From assembly GCF_007858285.1 (NCBI RefSeq), contig NZ_VFIL01000007.1, forward strand, positions 248,001-312,000: a stretch of 64,000 nt of DNA, in the 5' to 3' direction. This document shows, piece by piece, positions 37,662 to 45,713 of the stretch (positions are counted from its first letter, which is position 1; the number at the start of each line of letters is the position of its first letter). The notes under the pieces are model-generated. The model worked only from the letters and a program-made list of their open reading frames with translations, did no database searches and was not told the DNA's origin. The translations under genes and the position numbers were made by a program. The DNA comes from Pseudomonas brenneri. Lineage in GTDB: Bacteria > Pseudomonadota > Gammaproteobacteria > Pseudomonadales > Pseudomonadaceae.

Positions 37662-37975
37662 CAGTCATCTTCCTCGTCTTTAAGCAGTACGCCGGTGGTC
37701 GCGTCCAGTTTGATTTCCCGAACCACGCCGTCGGTGGTCACCAGCTCCACTTCATAGACGTAACTACCGTGTTTACTCTCAAGCTCGGCCTCCAGCAACC
37801 GGGAGCCGGCATGCCGCGCCATGGCCTGCTGCAACAGTTGTTCAAGGGGCAGGATCACCCCTTGCTGGCGCAGCGCCAGGGCTTCGTCCTGATTGAGGTC
37901 CCGGGCAGCCACCACCGAGCAAAAGGCCAGGAGCACCAGCGCCAGTCGACTGCCGGTGCGTAGATTTACCTTCAT
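37661..37975 (-). CDS. PepSY-domain protein, second of a tandem pair
   Basis: A 104-residue exported protein: signal peptide to about VVAA-RD, then one PepSY unit (DEALALRQQGVILPLEQLLQQAMARH, YVYEVELVTTDGVVREIKLDATTG) and an acidic end. It is close in sequence to the next PepSY protein and overlaps the regulator start. Such proteins are often induced by the adjacent two-component system and may modulate it in the periplasm. Confidence 0.85.
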   Translation of the reverse strand: MKVNLRTGSRLALVLLAFCSVVAARDLNQDEALALRQQGVILPLEQLLQQAMARHAGSRLLEAELESKHGSYVYEVELVTTDGVVREIKLDATTGVLLKDEEDD

Positions 37976-38283
37976 TACGTATCCTGATGATCCTTGAGGA
38001 CTTGCCCGGTGACCGCGTCCAATTCCACATCCCACTCCACACCTTGGGCATCGCGCAGGTCAACCTGGTAAATATACTTGCCGTACTCCTGTTCCAGCTC
38101 GGTCTCATGCACGGTGCCGCCAGGATGTTTGGCCAGGGCAGCGGCATTGAGCTTCTCGAAAGACTGGATGGTACCAGCGTCACGCAATTTCAGCGCTTCA
38201 TCCGGCCCCAGGTCCCGCGCCTGAGCCAGGCCGGTGGTGAGGGCGATGATACTGGCGGCAATAGTTGCCGTGAGGATTTTCAT
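37975..38283 (-). CDS. PepSY-domain protein, first of a tandem pair
   Basis: A 102-residue exported protein starting MKILTATIAASIIALTTGLAQA-RD. The PepSY unit DEALKLRDAGTIQSFEKLNAAALAKHPGGTVHETELEQEYGKYIYQVDLRD ends in VTGQVLKD. GGAGAATC precedes the start. It is the first gene of the four-gene operon PepSY-PepSY-regulator-kinase and abuts the second PepSY gene with a shared base. Confidence 0.85.
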   Translation of the reverse strand: MKILTATIAASIIALTTGLAQARDLGPDEALKLRDAGTIQSFEKLNAAALAKHPGGTVHETELEQEYGKYIYQVDLRDAQGVEWDVELDAVTGQVLKDHQDT

Positions 38284-38442
38284 GATGATTCTCCATTTCA
38301 GGATGTTTTGCCTACGGCCCCCACAGTACGGATCGCAACTTAACTGAAACTGAATTGCCATCATGGCAATTATCCCACAACACCTTGCCAGGCCCTGGGG
38401 AAGATTTCCTATACTGCCCCGCTCGCCTGCACAGAGATCGGT

Positions 38443-39522
38443 ATGACGGCCATCCACATCAAGTTCCCAGCCCTGACGATCAAGGCTGGCCAGCGCGCCT
38501 TTTCACGCATTCGCGAGCAAGGCCTCAAACCTCAAGACGTGGGCATCCTGCCCGGCGCGGCCGGTGGCCCCAAGGCATTGGGGATCCAGGGCCTGGACTT
38601 GGCGCTGTTCGGTGACTGGCTGGCGCGCGCGCCCCGCGAGCGCTCGCTGATTGGTGCGTCCATCGGTTCCTGGCGCTTTGCCAGCGCCTGCCTGCCCGAC
38701 CCGGTGCAGGGTCTGCTCGATCTCGGTCGCCTGTACAACGAGCAACGCTTTGCCAAGGGCGTGACCATGGCCGAGGTCAGCCAGAGCTGCCAGCGCATGC
38801 TCGATGACCTGCTGGCCGGCCGCGATGCGATGCTTCTGGCCAACCCGCACTATCGCCTGAACATCGTTGTCGTCAAAAGCCATGGCCTGCTGGCCGACGA
38901 CCACCGTGGCCGCCTGGGCCTGGGACTGTCCTCGGTGATCGCCGACAACCTGCGCGGCCGTGCGCGACTGTCCCGGCATTTTGAGCGACTGATCATCCAC
39001 GACCCGCGCCAGGCGCCACCCCTGCACCCGCTCAAGGACTTCCCTTCACGCTTTCTCGACCTGGAACTGGGCAACCTGCGCCAGGCATTGCTGGCGTCCG
39101 GTTCGATCCCGATGGTCATGCAAGGCGTGCGCGACTTGCCGGGCGCCGGTGCTGGCACCTATCGCGATGGCGGCCTGCTGGACTACCACCTCGACCTGCC
39201 CTACCACGGCGATGACATTGTGCTGTACCCGCACTTCACCGATCGGGTCATCCCCGGCTGGTTCGACAAGAGCCTGCCCTGGCGGCGCAGCAACCCGCAG
39301 GGCTTGCAGGATGTGTTGCTAGTGGCCCCGTCACGGGACTATCTGGCCCGCCTGCCCCACGGCAAATTGCCGGATCGAAGCGACTTCAAGCGCTTTCTGG
39401 GGGACGACGCCCGCCGCAATCAGTACTGGCAAACCGCAATGAGTGAAAGCCAGCGCTTGGGTGATGAATTCCTTGAATTGGTCGATAGCGGCAGATTGGG
39501 CGAGCGCCTGATCGAGCTCTGA
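38443..39522 (+). CDS. Patatin-like phospholipase family protein
   Basis: A 359-residue protein with the patatin dyad: nucleophile Ser in GASIGSWR (GxSxG, near residue 74) and Asp in YRDGGLLDYH (near residue 243). The glycine-rich oxyanion segment reads GAAGGPKALG. No signal peptide is seen. It is divergent from the PepSY operon. The substrate is unknown; acyl hydrolase activity is expected. Confidence 0.83.
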   Translation: MTAIHIKFPALTIKAGQRAFSRIREQGLKPQDVGILPGAAGGPKALGIQGLDLALFGDWLARAPRERSLIGASIGSWRFASACLPDPVQGLLDLGRLYNEQRFAKGVTMAEVSQSCQRMLDDLLAGRDAMLLANPHYRLNIVVVKSHGLLADDHRGRLGLGLSSVIADNLRGRARLSRHFERLIIHDPRQAPPLHPLKDFPSRFLDLELGNLRQALLASGSIPMVMQGVRDLPGAGAGTYRDGGLLDYHLDLPYHGDDIVLYPHFTDRVIPGWFDKSLPWRRSNPQGLQDVLLVAPSRDYLARLPHGKLPDRSDFKRFLGDDARRNQYWQTAMSESQRLGDEFLELVDSGRLGERLIEL

Positions 39523-39542
39523 ATTGCCTGCCGCAAGCACGG

Positions 39543-39576
39543 CTAATTATTTTTCGAAAGAAATTATTGTAATTAG
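39543..39576. promoter_or_regulatory. AT-rich inverted repeat before the DUF2975/Xre pair
   Basis: CTAATTA and TAATTAG are separated by 20 bases in a stretch much richer in A and T than its surroundings. Its position suggests promoter and autoregulatory operator for the Xre protein encoded downstream. Confidence 0.4.
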
Positions 39577-39623
39577 ATAATTATTCATGGATTATTCTTC
39601 CATCAGCCCGTATGGATCTACCC

Positions 39624-40205
39624 ATGAACAATCATCTCGACTCCATCTCCACCAACACCCGACTGCGATCCATCGGGGCATTTGCCGCGCTGCTGGCATG
39701 GTGCGTCGCATTGATCGAGTTCGGCGCGCCCATTTTGTTCTGGGTCTTCGACTTTCCCAGCGCCCTGGCGGACTACATGAAGACCTACGGCGAACAGATG
39801 CCTTTGTTGCTGGCACCCGGCTATCAGCCATCTTTGCTGGCCATGGGCCTGGCCCTGGCATTGGAAATGCTGCCCATCAGCCTGACGATTGTTGCACTGG
39901 TGCTCACCGGGCTGTTTTTCATGGGTATTTCCAAAGGTAATATCTGGACCGAGTCAAACATCAGAATGCTGTGGTGGATGGGCTTACTGTTTATTATTAA
40001 CCCCCTGCTGACCCCCATTATTGAGACGCTTCAAGGGCTGGCCTTTGCTATCGATATGCCACCCAATGAGCGAAGCATCAGCATCGGCATTGGTATTTCG
40101 TCCCAGGCCATCTATGGAATACTGCAAGGCATATTCCTTTGCGCATTTTCACTCATAGTGGCTGAGTCAAAAGTTATCAACGATGAAAACAAAAGCATCA
40201 TCTAA
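39624..40205 (+). CDS. DUF2975 membrane protein
   Basis: A 193-residue protein with four membrane segments (about residues 18-40, 73-100, 115-135 and 158-180). The DUF2975 family is typically encoded next to a small YozG-like Xre regulator, as here (3 bases apart). ATG at 39624 is preferred to 39612, though neither has a strong ribosome site. The AT-rich composition suggests transfer. Confidence 0.7.
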   Translation: MNNHLDSISTNTRLRSIGAFAALLAWCVALIEFGAPILFWVFDFPSALADYMKTYGEQMPLLLAPGYQPSLLAMGLALALEMLPISLTIVALVLTGLFFMGISKGNIWTESNIRMLWWMGLLFIINPLLTPIIETLQGLAFAIDMPPNERSISIGIGISSQAIYGILQGIFLCAFSLIVAESKVINDENKSII

Positions 40206-40208
40206 ACC

Positions 40209-40421
40209 ATGACCATCATTATTCGTTTGGACGTCATGATGGCGAAGAAAAAGATCCGCTCCAACCAGCTTGCAGAAGCCATTGGGATTACGGAAGCCAA
40301 TCTGTCGCTATTGAAAAACGGAAAAATCAAAGGCTTTAAACTCGAAACCCTGAACAAGCTCTGTATCGCCCTGGATTGCCAGCCCGGCGACTTGCTGGAG
40401 TTCGAGTCTGAAGAGCCCTAG
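40209..40421 (+). CDS. Small Xre-family regulator, YozG-like
   Basis: A 70-residue single-domain Cro/C1-type DNA-binding protein (MMAKKKIRSNQLAEAIGITEANLSLLKNGKIKGFKLETLNKLCIALDCQPGDLLEF). It is in tandem with DUF2975, a two-gene module known as YoaS-YozG in Bacillus. It probably represses its own operon. Confidence 0.82.
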   Translation: MTIIIRLDVMMAKKKIRSNQLAEAIGITEANLSLLKNGKIKGFKLETLNKLCIALDCQPGDLLEFESEEP

Positions 40422-40493
40422 ACCCTGGACTGTACTGCCTGGCTCTTGGGCAGCCTTGTAAAACACTGATCAACTTAAAGCGGACCTTTTCCT

Positions 40494-40736
40494 ATGAAAC
40501 TCATGAAGTTCCTGGGCCTCTTCACTATCGTCCTGATGACTGGCGGATGCAGCAACACCAGTTTCAACCCTTCCTCGTTCAAGGTTTATGAACCTGGCAC
40601 GCAGTTTGGCAACCGCTACGGTTCTTCTACCTGGCTGGAAACTCCTTGCCGTAAACGTGGCTGCGACAACAACAAGTTGTTCTTTAATCCAGCCCAACCG
40701 GAATCAACCATGGAAAACACTCATCATGGGTTTTAA
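40494..40736 (+). CDS. Small lipoprotein
   Basis: An 80-residue predicted lipoprotein with lipobox MTGGC at about residue 15-19 and a mature region with two Cys (ETPCRKRGCDNN). Its end overlaps the next gene by 11 bases, so the two products may be made together. No family is recognised. Confidence 0.65.
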   Translation: MKLMKFLGLFTIVLMTGGCSNTSFNPSSFKVYEPGTQFGNRYGSSTWLETPCRKRGCDNNKLFFNPAQPESTMENTHHGF

Positions 40737-41118
40737 CAACAAAACATGTAGCCTTTTTTTGTTGCTGCTTTTGGCACTAGGCCATGCAAACGCGCAAGAC
40801 CTGCCCAATCCGTCGCTTCTCACTCGGTATGGCGTCACCGAGGATCAATTGCCAGCAGCCCCCACCGCCCCGGTACTGAACCCCGAGCCGACGAAAAGCC
40901 GCTTTGCGATTCAGCCCGAACGGCCATTGATCAGAGTGGAGAAAAATGGCGACCTGGTGTCCGAAACCACCGGCAATATCAGCATTGATAACGCCGTCGC
41001 CCAAGGGCAGGAGCAGTGCGCACGCGCGTATGCAGAACTGGAGCGCCGAGGGTCGCAGCGCGCACTGCCGTGCGGTGATGGGGTCAAGGTCAGTACAACG
41101 GTATGGTCCCAGGAATAA
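40726..41118 (+). CDS. Exported hypothetical protein
   Basis: A 130-residue exported protein: signal peptide to about GHANA-QD, a Pro-rich linker (PAAPTAPVLNPEPT) and a C-terminal half with two Cys (EQCARAY, ALPCGDG) that may form a disulfide. It overlaps the lipoprotein gene. A longer upstream frame exists but overlaps that gene completely. Function unknown. Confidence 0.6.
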   Translation: MGFNNKTCSLFLLLLLALGHANAQDLPNPSLLTRYGVTEDQLPAAPTAPVLNPEPTKSRFAIQPERPLIRVEKNGDLVSETTGNISIDNAVAQGQEQCARAYAELERRGSQRALPCGDGVKVSTTVWSQE

Positions 41119-41259
41119 CCGGACTTTACACACACCGCCAGATCGCTTGATAAAACAGGTTAGAATGCGCACCACGTCGCTCGCCCGGGCCCATCAAGCG
41201 CCCACCCGATACTGACAATCGCACATCGCCCTAGAAACTCCTGCCTTACAGGTCATACC

Positions 41260-41616
41260 GTGGAAATTTTCAAAGAGTTCACATTCGAGTCCGCCCACCG
41301 CTTGCCTCACGTCCCCGAAGGCCACAAATGCGGGCGCCTGCACGGTCACTCGTTCAAGGTGGCCATCCACCTGAGCGGCGACCTCGATCCGCATACCGGC
41401 TGGATCCGTGACTTCTCAGAGATCAAGGCGATTTTCAAGCCGCTCTACGAGCGCCTCGACCATAACTACCTCAACGACATCCCCGGCCTGGAAAACCCTA
41501 CCAGCGAAGTGCTGGCCAAGTGGATCTGGAACGAGTTGAAGCCGTTGCTGCCAGAGCTGAGCGCCATCCGTATTCATGAAACCTGCACCAGCGGTTGCAT
41601 TTATCGCGGAGAGTAA
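41260..41616 (+). CDS. queD: 6-carboxytetrahydropterin synthase
   Basis: A 118-residue QueD enzyme of queuosine/7-deazaguanine synthesis, converting dihydroneopterin triphosphate to 6-carboxytetrahydropterin. Zinc ligands are in FESAHRL and GRLHGHSF, the catalytic Cys is in GHKCGRLHGH and a C-terminal ETCTSGCIY follows. The start is GTG at 41260. A strong terminator follows. Confidence 0.93.
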   Translation: MEIFKEFTFESAHRLPHVPEGHKCGRLHGHSFKVAIHLSGDLDPHTGWIRDFSEIKAIFKPLYERLDHNYLNDIPGLENPTSEVLAKWIWNELKPLLPELSAIRIHETCTSGCIYRGE

Positions 41617-41628
41617 GGCGATGAGTTG

Positions 41629-41657
41629 AAAAAACCACCCACAGCGGTGGTTTTTTT
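41629..41657 (+). terminator. Rho-independent terminator after queD
   Basis: AAAAAACCACC pairs with GGTGGTTTTTTT over a 6-base loop, 13 bases after the stop. Confidence 0.9.
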
Positions 41658-41681
41658 GTACCCGTCGTTCAGGCAGCCTCG

Positions 41682-41738
41682 AATGTAAAGCGAGCTTGAC
41701 ATATACTGATCGCCCCTCCAATGTAAAGCACCCTTTAC
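41682..41738. promoter_or_regulatory. Promoter with repeated AATGTAAAGC operator
   Basis: AATGTAAAGC occurs at 41682 and 41720. The second copy is part of GTAAAG-CACC-CTTTAC, a perfect inverted repeat at 41723-41738. TTGACA (41696) and TATACT (41702) lie between the copies. The Xre protein encoded two genes downstream is the probable ligand. Confidence 0.5.
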
Positions 41739-41752
41739 TTTCAGAGGTTCCT

Positions 41753-42127
41753 ATGTCGATCAAACGCTACCTGGTGGAGTTCTTCATTGCCCTGGCCGCC
41801 TACCTGGCTGCCGTGCTCGTCAGCACCCACTTCCTGGCCGATGCTCCCGAAGGGTCCGGGAAAATCGCCCTAGCCCTGGTTCCGGTCATCCCGCTGATTG
41901 CCTTGGCCTTCGTGGTGATCCGTCAATTGGGCCGGATGGATGAAATGGGCCGCAAGATTCAATTGGAAGCTCTGGGCATCGCGTTCATCTGCACGGCGCT
42001 GATCACTTTCAGTTATGGCTTCCTGGAAACCGCCGGCCTGCCACGCCTGTCGATGTTTTTTGTATGGCCCCTCATGGGCGGTATCTGGGCAGTGGCCACG
42101 GTGATCGGCGCAAGGCGTTATCGATGA
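41753..42127 (+). CDS. Small membrane protein paired with Xre
   Basis: A 124-residue protein with four membrane segments (near 8-25, 38-58, 75-95 and 100-120) and the cytoplasmic RQLGRMDEMGRKIQLEALG loop seen in small membrane proteins of Xre-paired modules. The start at 41753 follows CAGAGGTTCCT. It overlaps the regulator gene (ATGA). Confidence 0.72.
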   Translation: MSIKRYLVEFFIALAAYLAAVLVSTHFLADAPEGSGKIALALVPVIPLIALAFVVIRQLGRMDEMGRKIQLEALGIAFICTALITFSYGFLETAGLPRLSMFFVWPLMGGIWAVATVIGARRYR

Positions 42128-42321
42128 ACAACCTGATGCGCGAACTGCGCACCGAACGGGGCTGGTCCCAGGCGGATCTGGCGGCACAACTTGAAGTGTC
42201 GCGCCAGACCGTCAACGCCATCGAGACCGGCCGCTACGACCCCAGTTTGCCGCTGGCCTTCAAAATAGCCAGGCTGTTTGAGCGCCCGATCGAGGCGATT
42301 TTTGAGGCGCCCTCGGCGTAA
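42124..42321 (+). CDS. Small Xre-family regulator, YgzD-like
   Basis: A 65-residue helix-turn-helix protein (MNNLMRELRTERGWSQADLAAQLEVSRQTVNAIETGRYDPSLPLAFKIARLFERPIEAIFE). It is translationally coupled to the membrane protein. It is likely to bind the GTAAAG repeats upstream. Confidence 0.85.
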   Translation: MNNLMRELRTERGWSQADLAAQLEVSRQTVNAIETGRYDPSLPLAFKIARLFERPIEAIFEAPSA

Positions 42322-42385
42322 GGGTTTGCGTTCGAGGATCACAGCGATTAAAACCAGACTTCGCCGCAACTCAAGGAACTGAACC

Positions 42386-43009
42386 ATGGAATCCACCTGG
42401 CTGGCCCAGGCCAAGCGCCTGCAGGCATTGGCCTCCACCGGGCTGCACTTTTGCACCGATGACTTCGAGCGCGAACGCCTGGAAGAGATCGCCCAGATTG
42501 CCCACAACATGCTCGCGCAGTTGGGGCACGTGCCGCTGGAGCGCATTACCGGACTGGTCTCGGACTTCGCCCAACGTTATTCAACACCAATGATCGATGT
42601 CCGTGGCGCGCTGATTGAAGGCGATCAGATCCTGCTGGTGCGCGAAGCGACGGATGGCTGCTGGGCATTGCCGGGGGGCTATGCCGATATCGGGTTGTCG
42701 GCCGCCGAAAACATCGTCAAGGAGCTTCACGAAGAGGCTGGGCTGAGTGTCACCGCACGGGCGCTGTACAGCGTGACCCACAAAGCCAAGGGCCTGTACC
42801 GGCCCGACGTGCGGGACTTCTACAAGTTGTATTTTCTCTGCGAGCGCACCGACCAGGCCGCTCCCATGGCGGGTTTTGAAACCACCGACGTCGGTTTCTT
42901 CCGCCTCGACGAACTGCCGCCCCTGTCACGCGGGCGCACCATCGAGAGTGATCTTGAAGCGGCCTTCGCCTTTCACCGCGGGGACATCACCCAAACCCTG
43001 TTCGACTGA
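42386..43009 (+). CDS. Nudix hydrolase with N-terminal Nudix_N domain
   Basis: A 207-residue enzyme with a helical N-terminal extension (about 1-65) and a Nudix fold. The Nudix box reads GGYADIGLSAAENIVKELHEEAGL; the Glu residues are kept but the usual Arg of REUxEE is Lys. Members hydrolyse nucleoside diphosphate derivatives such as ADP-ribose or NADH; substrate unknown. Single gene. Confidence 0.85.
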   Translation: MESTWLAQAKRLQALASTGLHFCTDDFERERLEEIAQIAHNMLAQLGHVPLERITGLVSDFAQRYSTPMIDVRGALIEGDQILLVREATDGCWALPGGYADIGLSAAENIVKELHEEAGLSVTARALYSVTHKAKGLYRPDVRDFYKLYFLCERTDQAAPMAGFETTDVGFFRLDELPPLSRGRTIESDLEAAFAFHRGDITQTLFD

Positions 43010-43021
43010 CACCCAGGCGTA

Positions 43022-43060
43022 GTGATCCAATTTGTATCACCCCTGCACCGCATTCGTGCC
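43022..43060. promoter_or_regulatory. NtrC-like site and inverted repeat upstream of codB
   Basis: TGCACC-GCATT-CGTGCC (43044-43060) matches TGCACC-N5-GGTGCA at 10 of 12 positions, 106 bases before the sigma-54 -24 element. GTGAT (43022-43026) and ATCAC (43036-43040) form a second inverted repeat beside it. Confidence 0.45.
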
Positions 43061-43116
43061 CGGCAGGGCAACACCCACAAGCAATTTCGCCTTCCGGGCC
43101 TGCCCAGCCCTGAATA

Positions 43117-43133
43117 CTGTGCAACCTGCACAG
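43117..43133. promoter_or_regulatory. Inverted repeat upstream of codB
   Basis: CTGTGCA-ACC-TGCACAG, a perfect 7-bp repeat 33 bases upstream of the sigma-54 element. It may be the operator of the PucR-type regulator of the operon. Confidence 0.4.
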
Positions 43134-43165
43134 CGCCCACCGTGCACCCATCACTGCCACGCAGT

Positions 43166-43181
43166 TGGCACGCGCGCTGCA
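43166..43181 (+). promoter_or_regulatory. Sigma-54 promoter of codB
   Basis: TGGCACG-CGCG-CTGCA, one mismatch from TGGCACG-N4-TTGCW, ending 33 bases before the codB start. Confidence 0.65.
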
Positions 43182-43214
43182 ACAGGCCCTGTGTCACTCA
43201 CAGGGGAACGGCAC

Positions 43215-44483
43215 ATGACGCAGAACGAACCGGGCAACGATTACCCTCTCAGCGAAGTGCCTATGCATGCACGCAAGGGCCTTGGCTCCACGGCCATGGT
43301 GTTGCTGGGCTTTACCTTTTTTACCGCGACCATGTTCGCCGGCGGCAAGCTGGGGGTGGCCTTCAGTTTTACCCAGATGCTCGGTGTCGTGGCCCTGGGT
43401 AACCTGCTGTTGGGTATCTACGCCGCAGGCCTGGGTTACATCGCCTTCAAGAGCGGCTTGAACTCGGTGCTGATGGGGCGTTTCTGCTTCGGTGAAGTGG
43501 GTAGCAAGTTGAGCGACCTGATCCTGGGCTTCACCCAGATTGGCTGGTACGCCTGGGGCACCGCCACGGCGGCCGTGGTGCTGGGCAAATATTTCGAATT
43601 GAGCCAGGGCAGCGTGCTGGCGCTGATGGTGCTGTTCGGCCTGGTGTTCTGCGCCACGGCCTACGTGGGTTATCGAGGCCTGGAAATCCTCTCTTACATT
43701 GCCGTCCCGGCCATGGGCCTGCTGCTGTTGCTGTCGATGTGGGTGGCCACCGTGAAAGTCGGCGGGCTTGAAGGCTTGCTCGCGGTCGTGCCGAGTGGCG
43801 CGCTGGATCTGTCCACGGCCATTACCCTGGTATTCGGCACCTTTGTCAGTGGCGCCACCCAGGCGACCAACTGGACACGGTTTTCCCGCTCGGCCAAGGT
43901 GGCAGTACTGGCCAGCCTGATCGGCTTTTTTATCGGCAACGGCCTGATGGTGCTGATCGGTGCCTATGGCGCCATCGTCTATCAACAGCCGGATGTGGTG
44001 GAAGTGTTGCTGCTGCAAGGTTTCGCCATGGCCGCAATGGCCATGTTGCTGCTCAATATCTGGAGTACCCAGGACAACACCATCTACAACTTCGCCGTCG
44101 CCGGCTGCAACCTGCTGCGTACCAGACGGCGCAAGACCGTGACCCTGGCCGGCGCCGTGATCGGTACCCTGCTGGCCTTGCTGGGCATGTACGACATGCT
44201 GGTGCCCTACCTGATTTTGCTGGGCACCGTGATTCCACCGATTGGCGGGGTGATCATGGCCGACTTCTTCTATCGCTATCGCGGCCAGTATCCTCGGCTG
44301 GCAGACGTGCGCTTGCCGGCGTTCAATTGGCCGGGGCTGATGGCCTATGCCGTCGGGACGGTGCTGGCATTCAGCTCGCCGTGGGTTGCGCCCCTGGTAG
44401 GGATTGTCGCTGCGGCCGCCACTTACATCCTGCTCACGGCCGTCCTGCGCATACGCGTGCCATTGGCTGACGTTCAGGCATGA
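43215..44483 (+). CDS. codB: Cytosine permease
   Basis: A 422-residue NCS1-family transporter with about 12 membrane segments (GFTFFTATMFAGGKLGVAFSF, GRFCFGEVGSKLSDLILGFTQIGWYAWGTATAAVVLG). ATG at 43215 follows AGGGGAACG. It begins an operon with a PucR regulator (ATGA overlap) and codA, so it imports cytosine for deamination. Confidence 0.92.
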   Translation: MTQNEPGNDYPLSEVPMHARKGLGSTAMVLLGFTFFTATMFAGGKLGVAFSFTQMLGVVALGNLLLGIYAAGLGYIAFKSGLNSVLMGRFCFGEVGSKLSDLILGFTQIGWYAWGTATAAVVLGKYFELSQGSVLALMVLFGLVFCATAYVGYRGLEILSYIAVPAMGLLLLLSMWVATVKVGGLEGLLAVVPSGALDLSTAITLVFGTFVSGATQATNWTRFSRSAKVAVLASLIGFFIGNGLMVLIGAYGAIVYQQPDVVEVLLLQGFAMAAMAMLLLNIWSTQDNTIYNFAVAGCNLLRTRRRKTVTLAGAVIGTLLALLGMYDMLVPYLILLGTVIPPIGGVIMADFFYRYRGQYPRLADVRLPAFNWPGLMAYAVGTVLAFSSPWVAPLVGIVAAAATYILLTAVLRIRVPLADVQA

Positions 44484-45685
44484 GCCTGACCGTGGCGGAT
44501 GTGCTGGCCCTCCCGGGGCTGGAATCCATGAGCCTGCGCGCGGGTAGCGCAGGCCTGGATAATGGCGTGCGCTGGCCTTATGTGGCCGAGAACAACGGCA
44601 TTGCCGAGTGGGTGCTAGGCGGTGAACTGGTGTTCGTCACCGGCATCAACCATCCACGGGATGAGACCAATCTCCTGCGCCTGCTGGACGAAGCCTGCTC
44701 GCGGCGCGTCGCCGGCCTGGTGATCCTGACGGGGCCGGATTACATCCAGGGGATTGCCCCGGGATTGCTGGACGCCGCCGACGCCGCCGGAATGCCGCTG
44801 ATCGAACAACCTTATTCACTGAAAATGGTCCTGGTAACCCAGGCCATCGGTTCCGCGCTGATCGAGGCCGAACAGTTGGGGCGTTCACGGCATGACGTGC
44901 TGGAGCGCCTGTTGGCCGGAGACTATCAATCCCTCGACCTGCTCCTGCACCGCGCCAGCCAACTGGGCATGCCACTGACCGGGCACTGGCAAGTCGCGCA
45001 ACTGCAACTGGACGGCGGCGACGCGTTATTTGCGCAAAACCTGGCGGGGGATGCCGAGACCCAATTGGCCCGCCAGCACGATGGCATTACCCGTCGATTG
45101 CGCCAGTTCGCCGCCGAGCATCCCTCGCGCCTGCCCGTGCTCGGCAGGGCTGGACAATGGACCCTGCTGCTTGCGGCCCCCCATCAGGACCACCGGCAAC
45201 GCCTGGTGAACTGGCTCAAACCATTGAATCTGCGCCTGGCCCCGCTAAAGCTCTGTATCGGCTTGAGCGCGGCCCAACACCCGGCCTCCGGCCTGGCCCA
45301 GGCCCTGGACGAAGCTCGCCAGGCGCTGGTGGTCGCCCGGCGCTTTGGCGAACATGCCGGTGTCTGTGTCTACGATGAACTCGGGGTGCTCAAGCTACTG
45401 AGCGCGGTGCGCGATCGCGGGCTACTCGACCAGTTTCTCCATGAACGCCTGGGGCCTCTGCTGCGCCATGACCAACGCCACGGCCCCAGCCTGATGCCGA
45501 CCCTGCAAGCCTGGTTCCTCGACAATGGTAACCTTGTGGCTGCGGCCCTGCGGTTGGCGGTCCACCGCAACACCCTGACCCACCGCGTCCAGCGCATCGA
45601 GGCCCTGTGCGGGCTATCGCTGGACAATCCCAATGACCGTCTGGACATCGGCGTCGCGCTGATGATCTGGCGGCTGTCTGCCTGA
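44480..45685 (+). CDS. PucR-family transcriptional regulator
   Basis: A 401-residue regulator: N-terminal PucR domain (about 1-125, VADVLALPGLESMSLRAG), central region, and C-terminal PucR helix-turn-helix (LQAWFLDNGNLVAAALRLAVHRNTLTHRVQRIEAL). The family controls purine and pyrimidine catabolism. Lying between codB and codA, and overlapping codB, it should control this operon. Confidence 0.88.
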   Translation: MSLTVADVLALPGLESMSLRAGSAGLDNGVRWPYVAENNGIAEWVLGGELVFVTGINHPRDETNLLRLLDEACSRRVAGLVILTGPDYIQGIAPGLLDAADAAGMPLIEQPYSLKMVLVTQAIGSALIEAEQLGRSRHDVLERLLAGDYQSLDLLLHRASQLGMPLTGHWQVAQLQLDGGDALFAQNLAGDAETQLARQHDGITRRLRQFAAEHPSRLPVLGRAGQWTLLLAAPHQDHRQRLVNWLKPLNLRLAPLKLCIGLSAAQHPASGLAQALDEARQALVVARRFGEHAGVCVYDELGVLKLLSAVRDRGLLDQFLHERLGPLLRHDQRHGPSLMPTLQAWFLDNGNLVAAALRLAVHRNTLTHRVQRIEALCGLSLDNPNDRLDIGVALMIWRLSA

Positions 45686-45713
45686 TTGCTTTTTGCCCAA
45701 GAGGAACTTGCCC

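Noticed and set aside
41119..41259. Possible preQ1 riboswitch before queD
   Set aside because: The sequence before the GTG start lacks a convincing preQ1 hairpin and A-rich tail.
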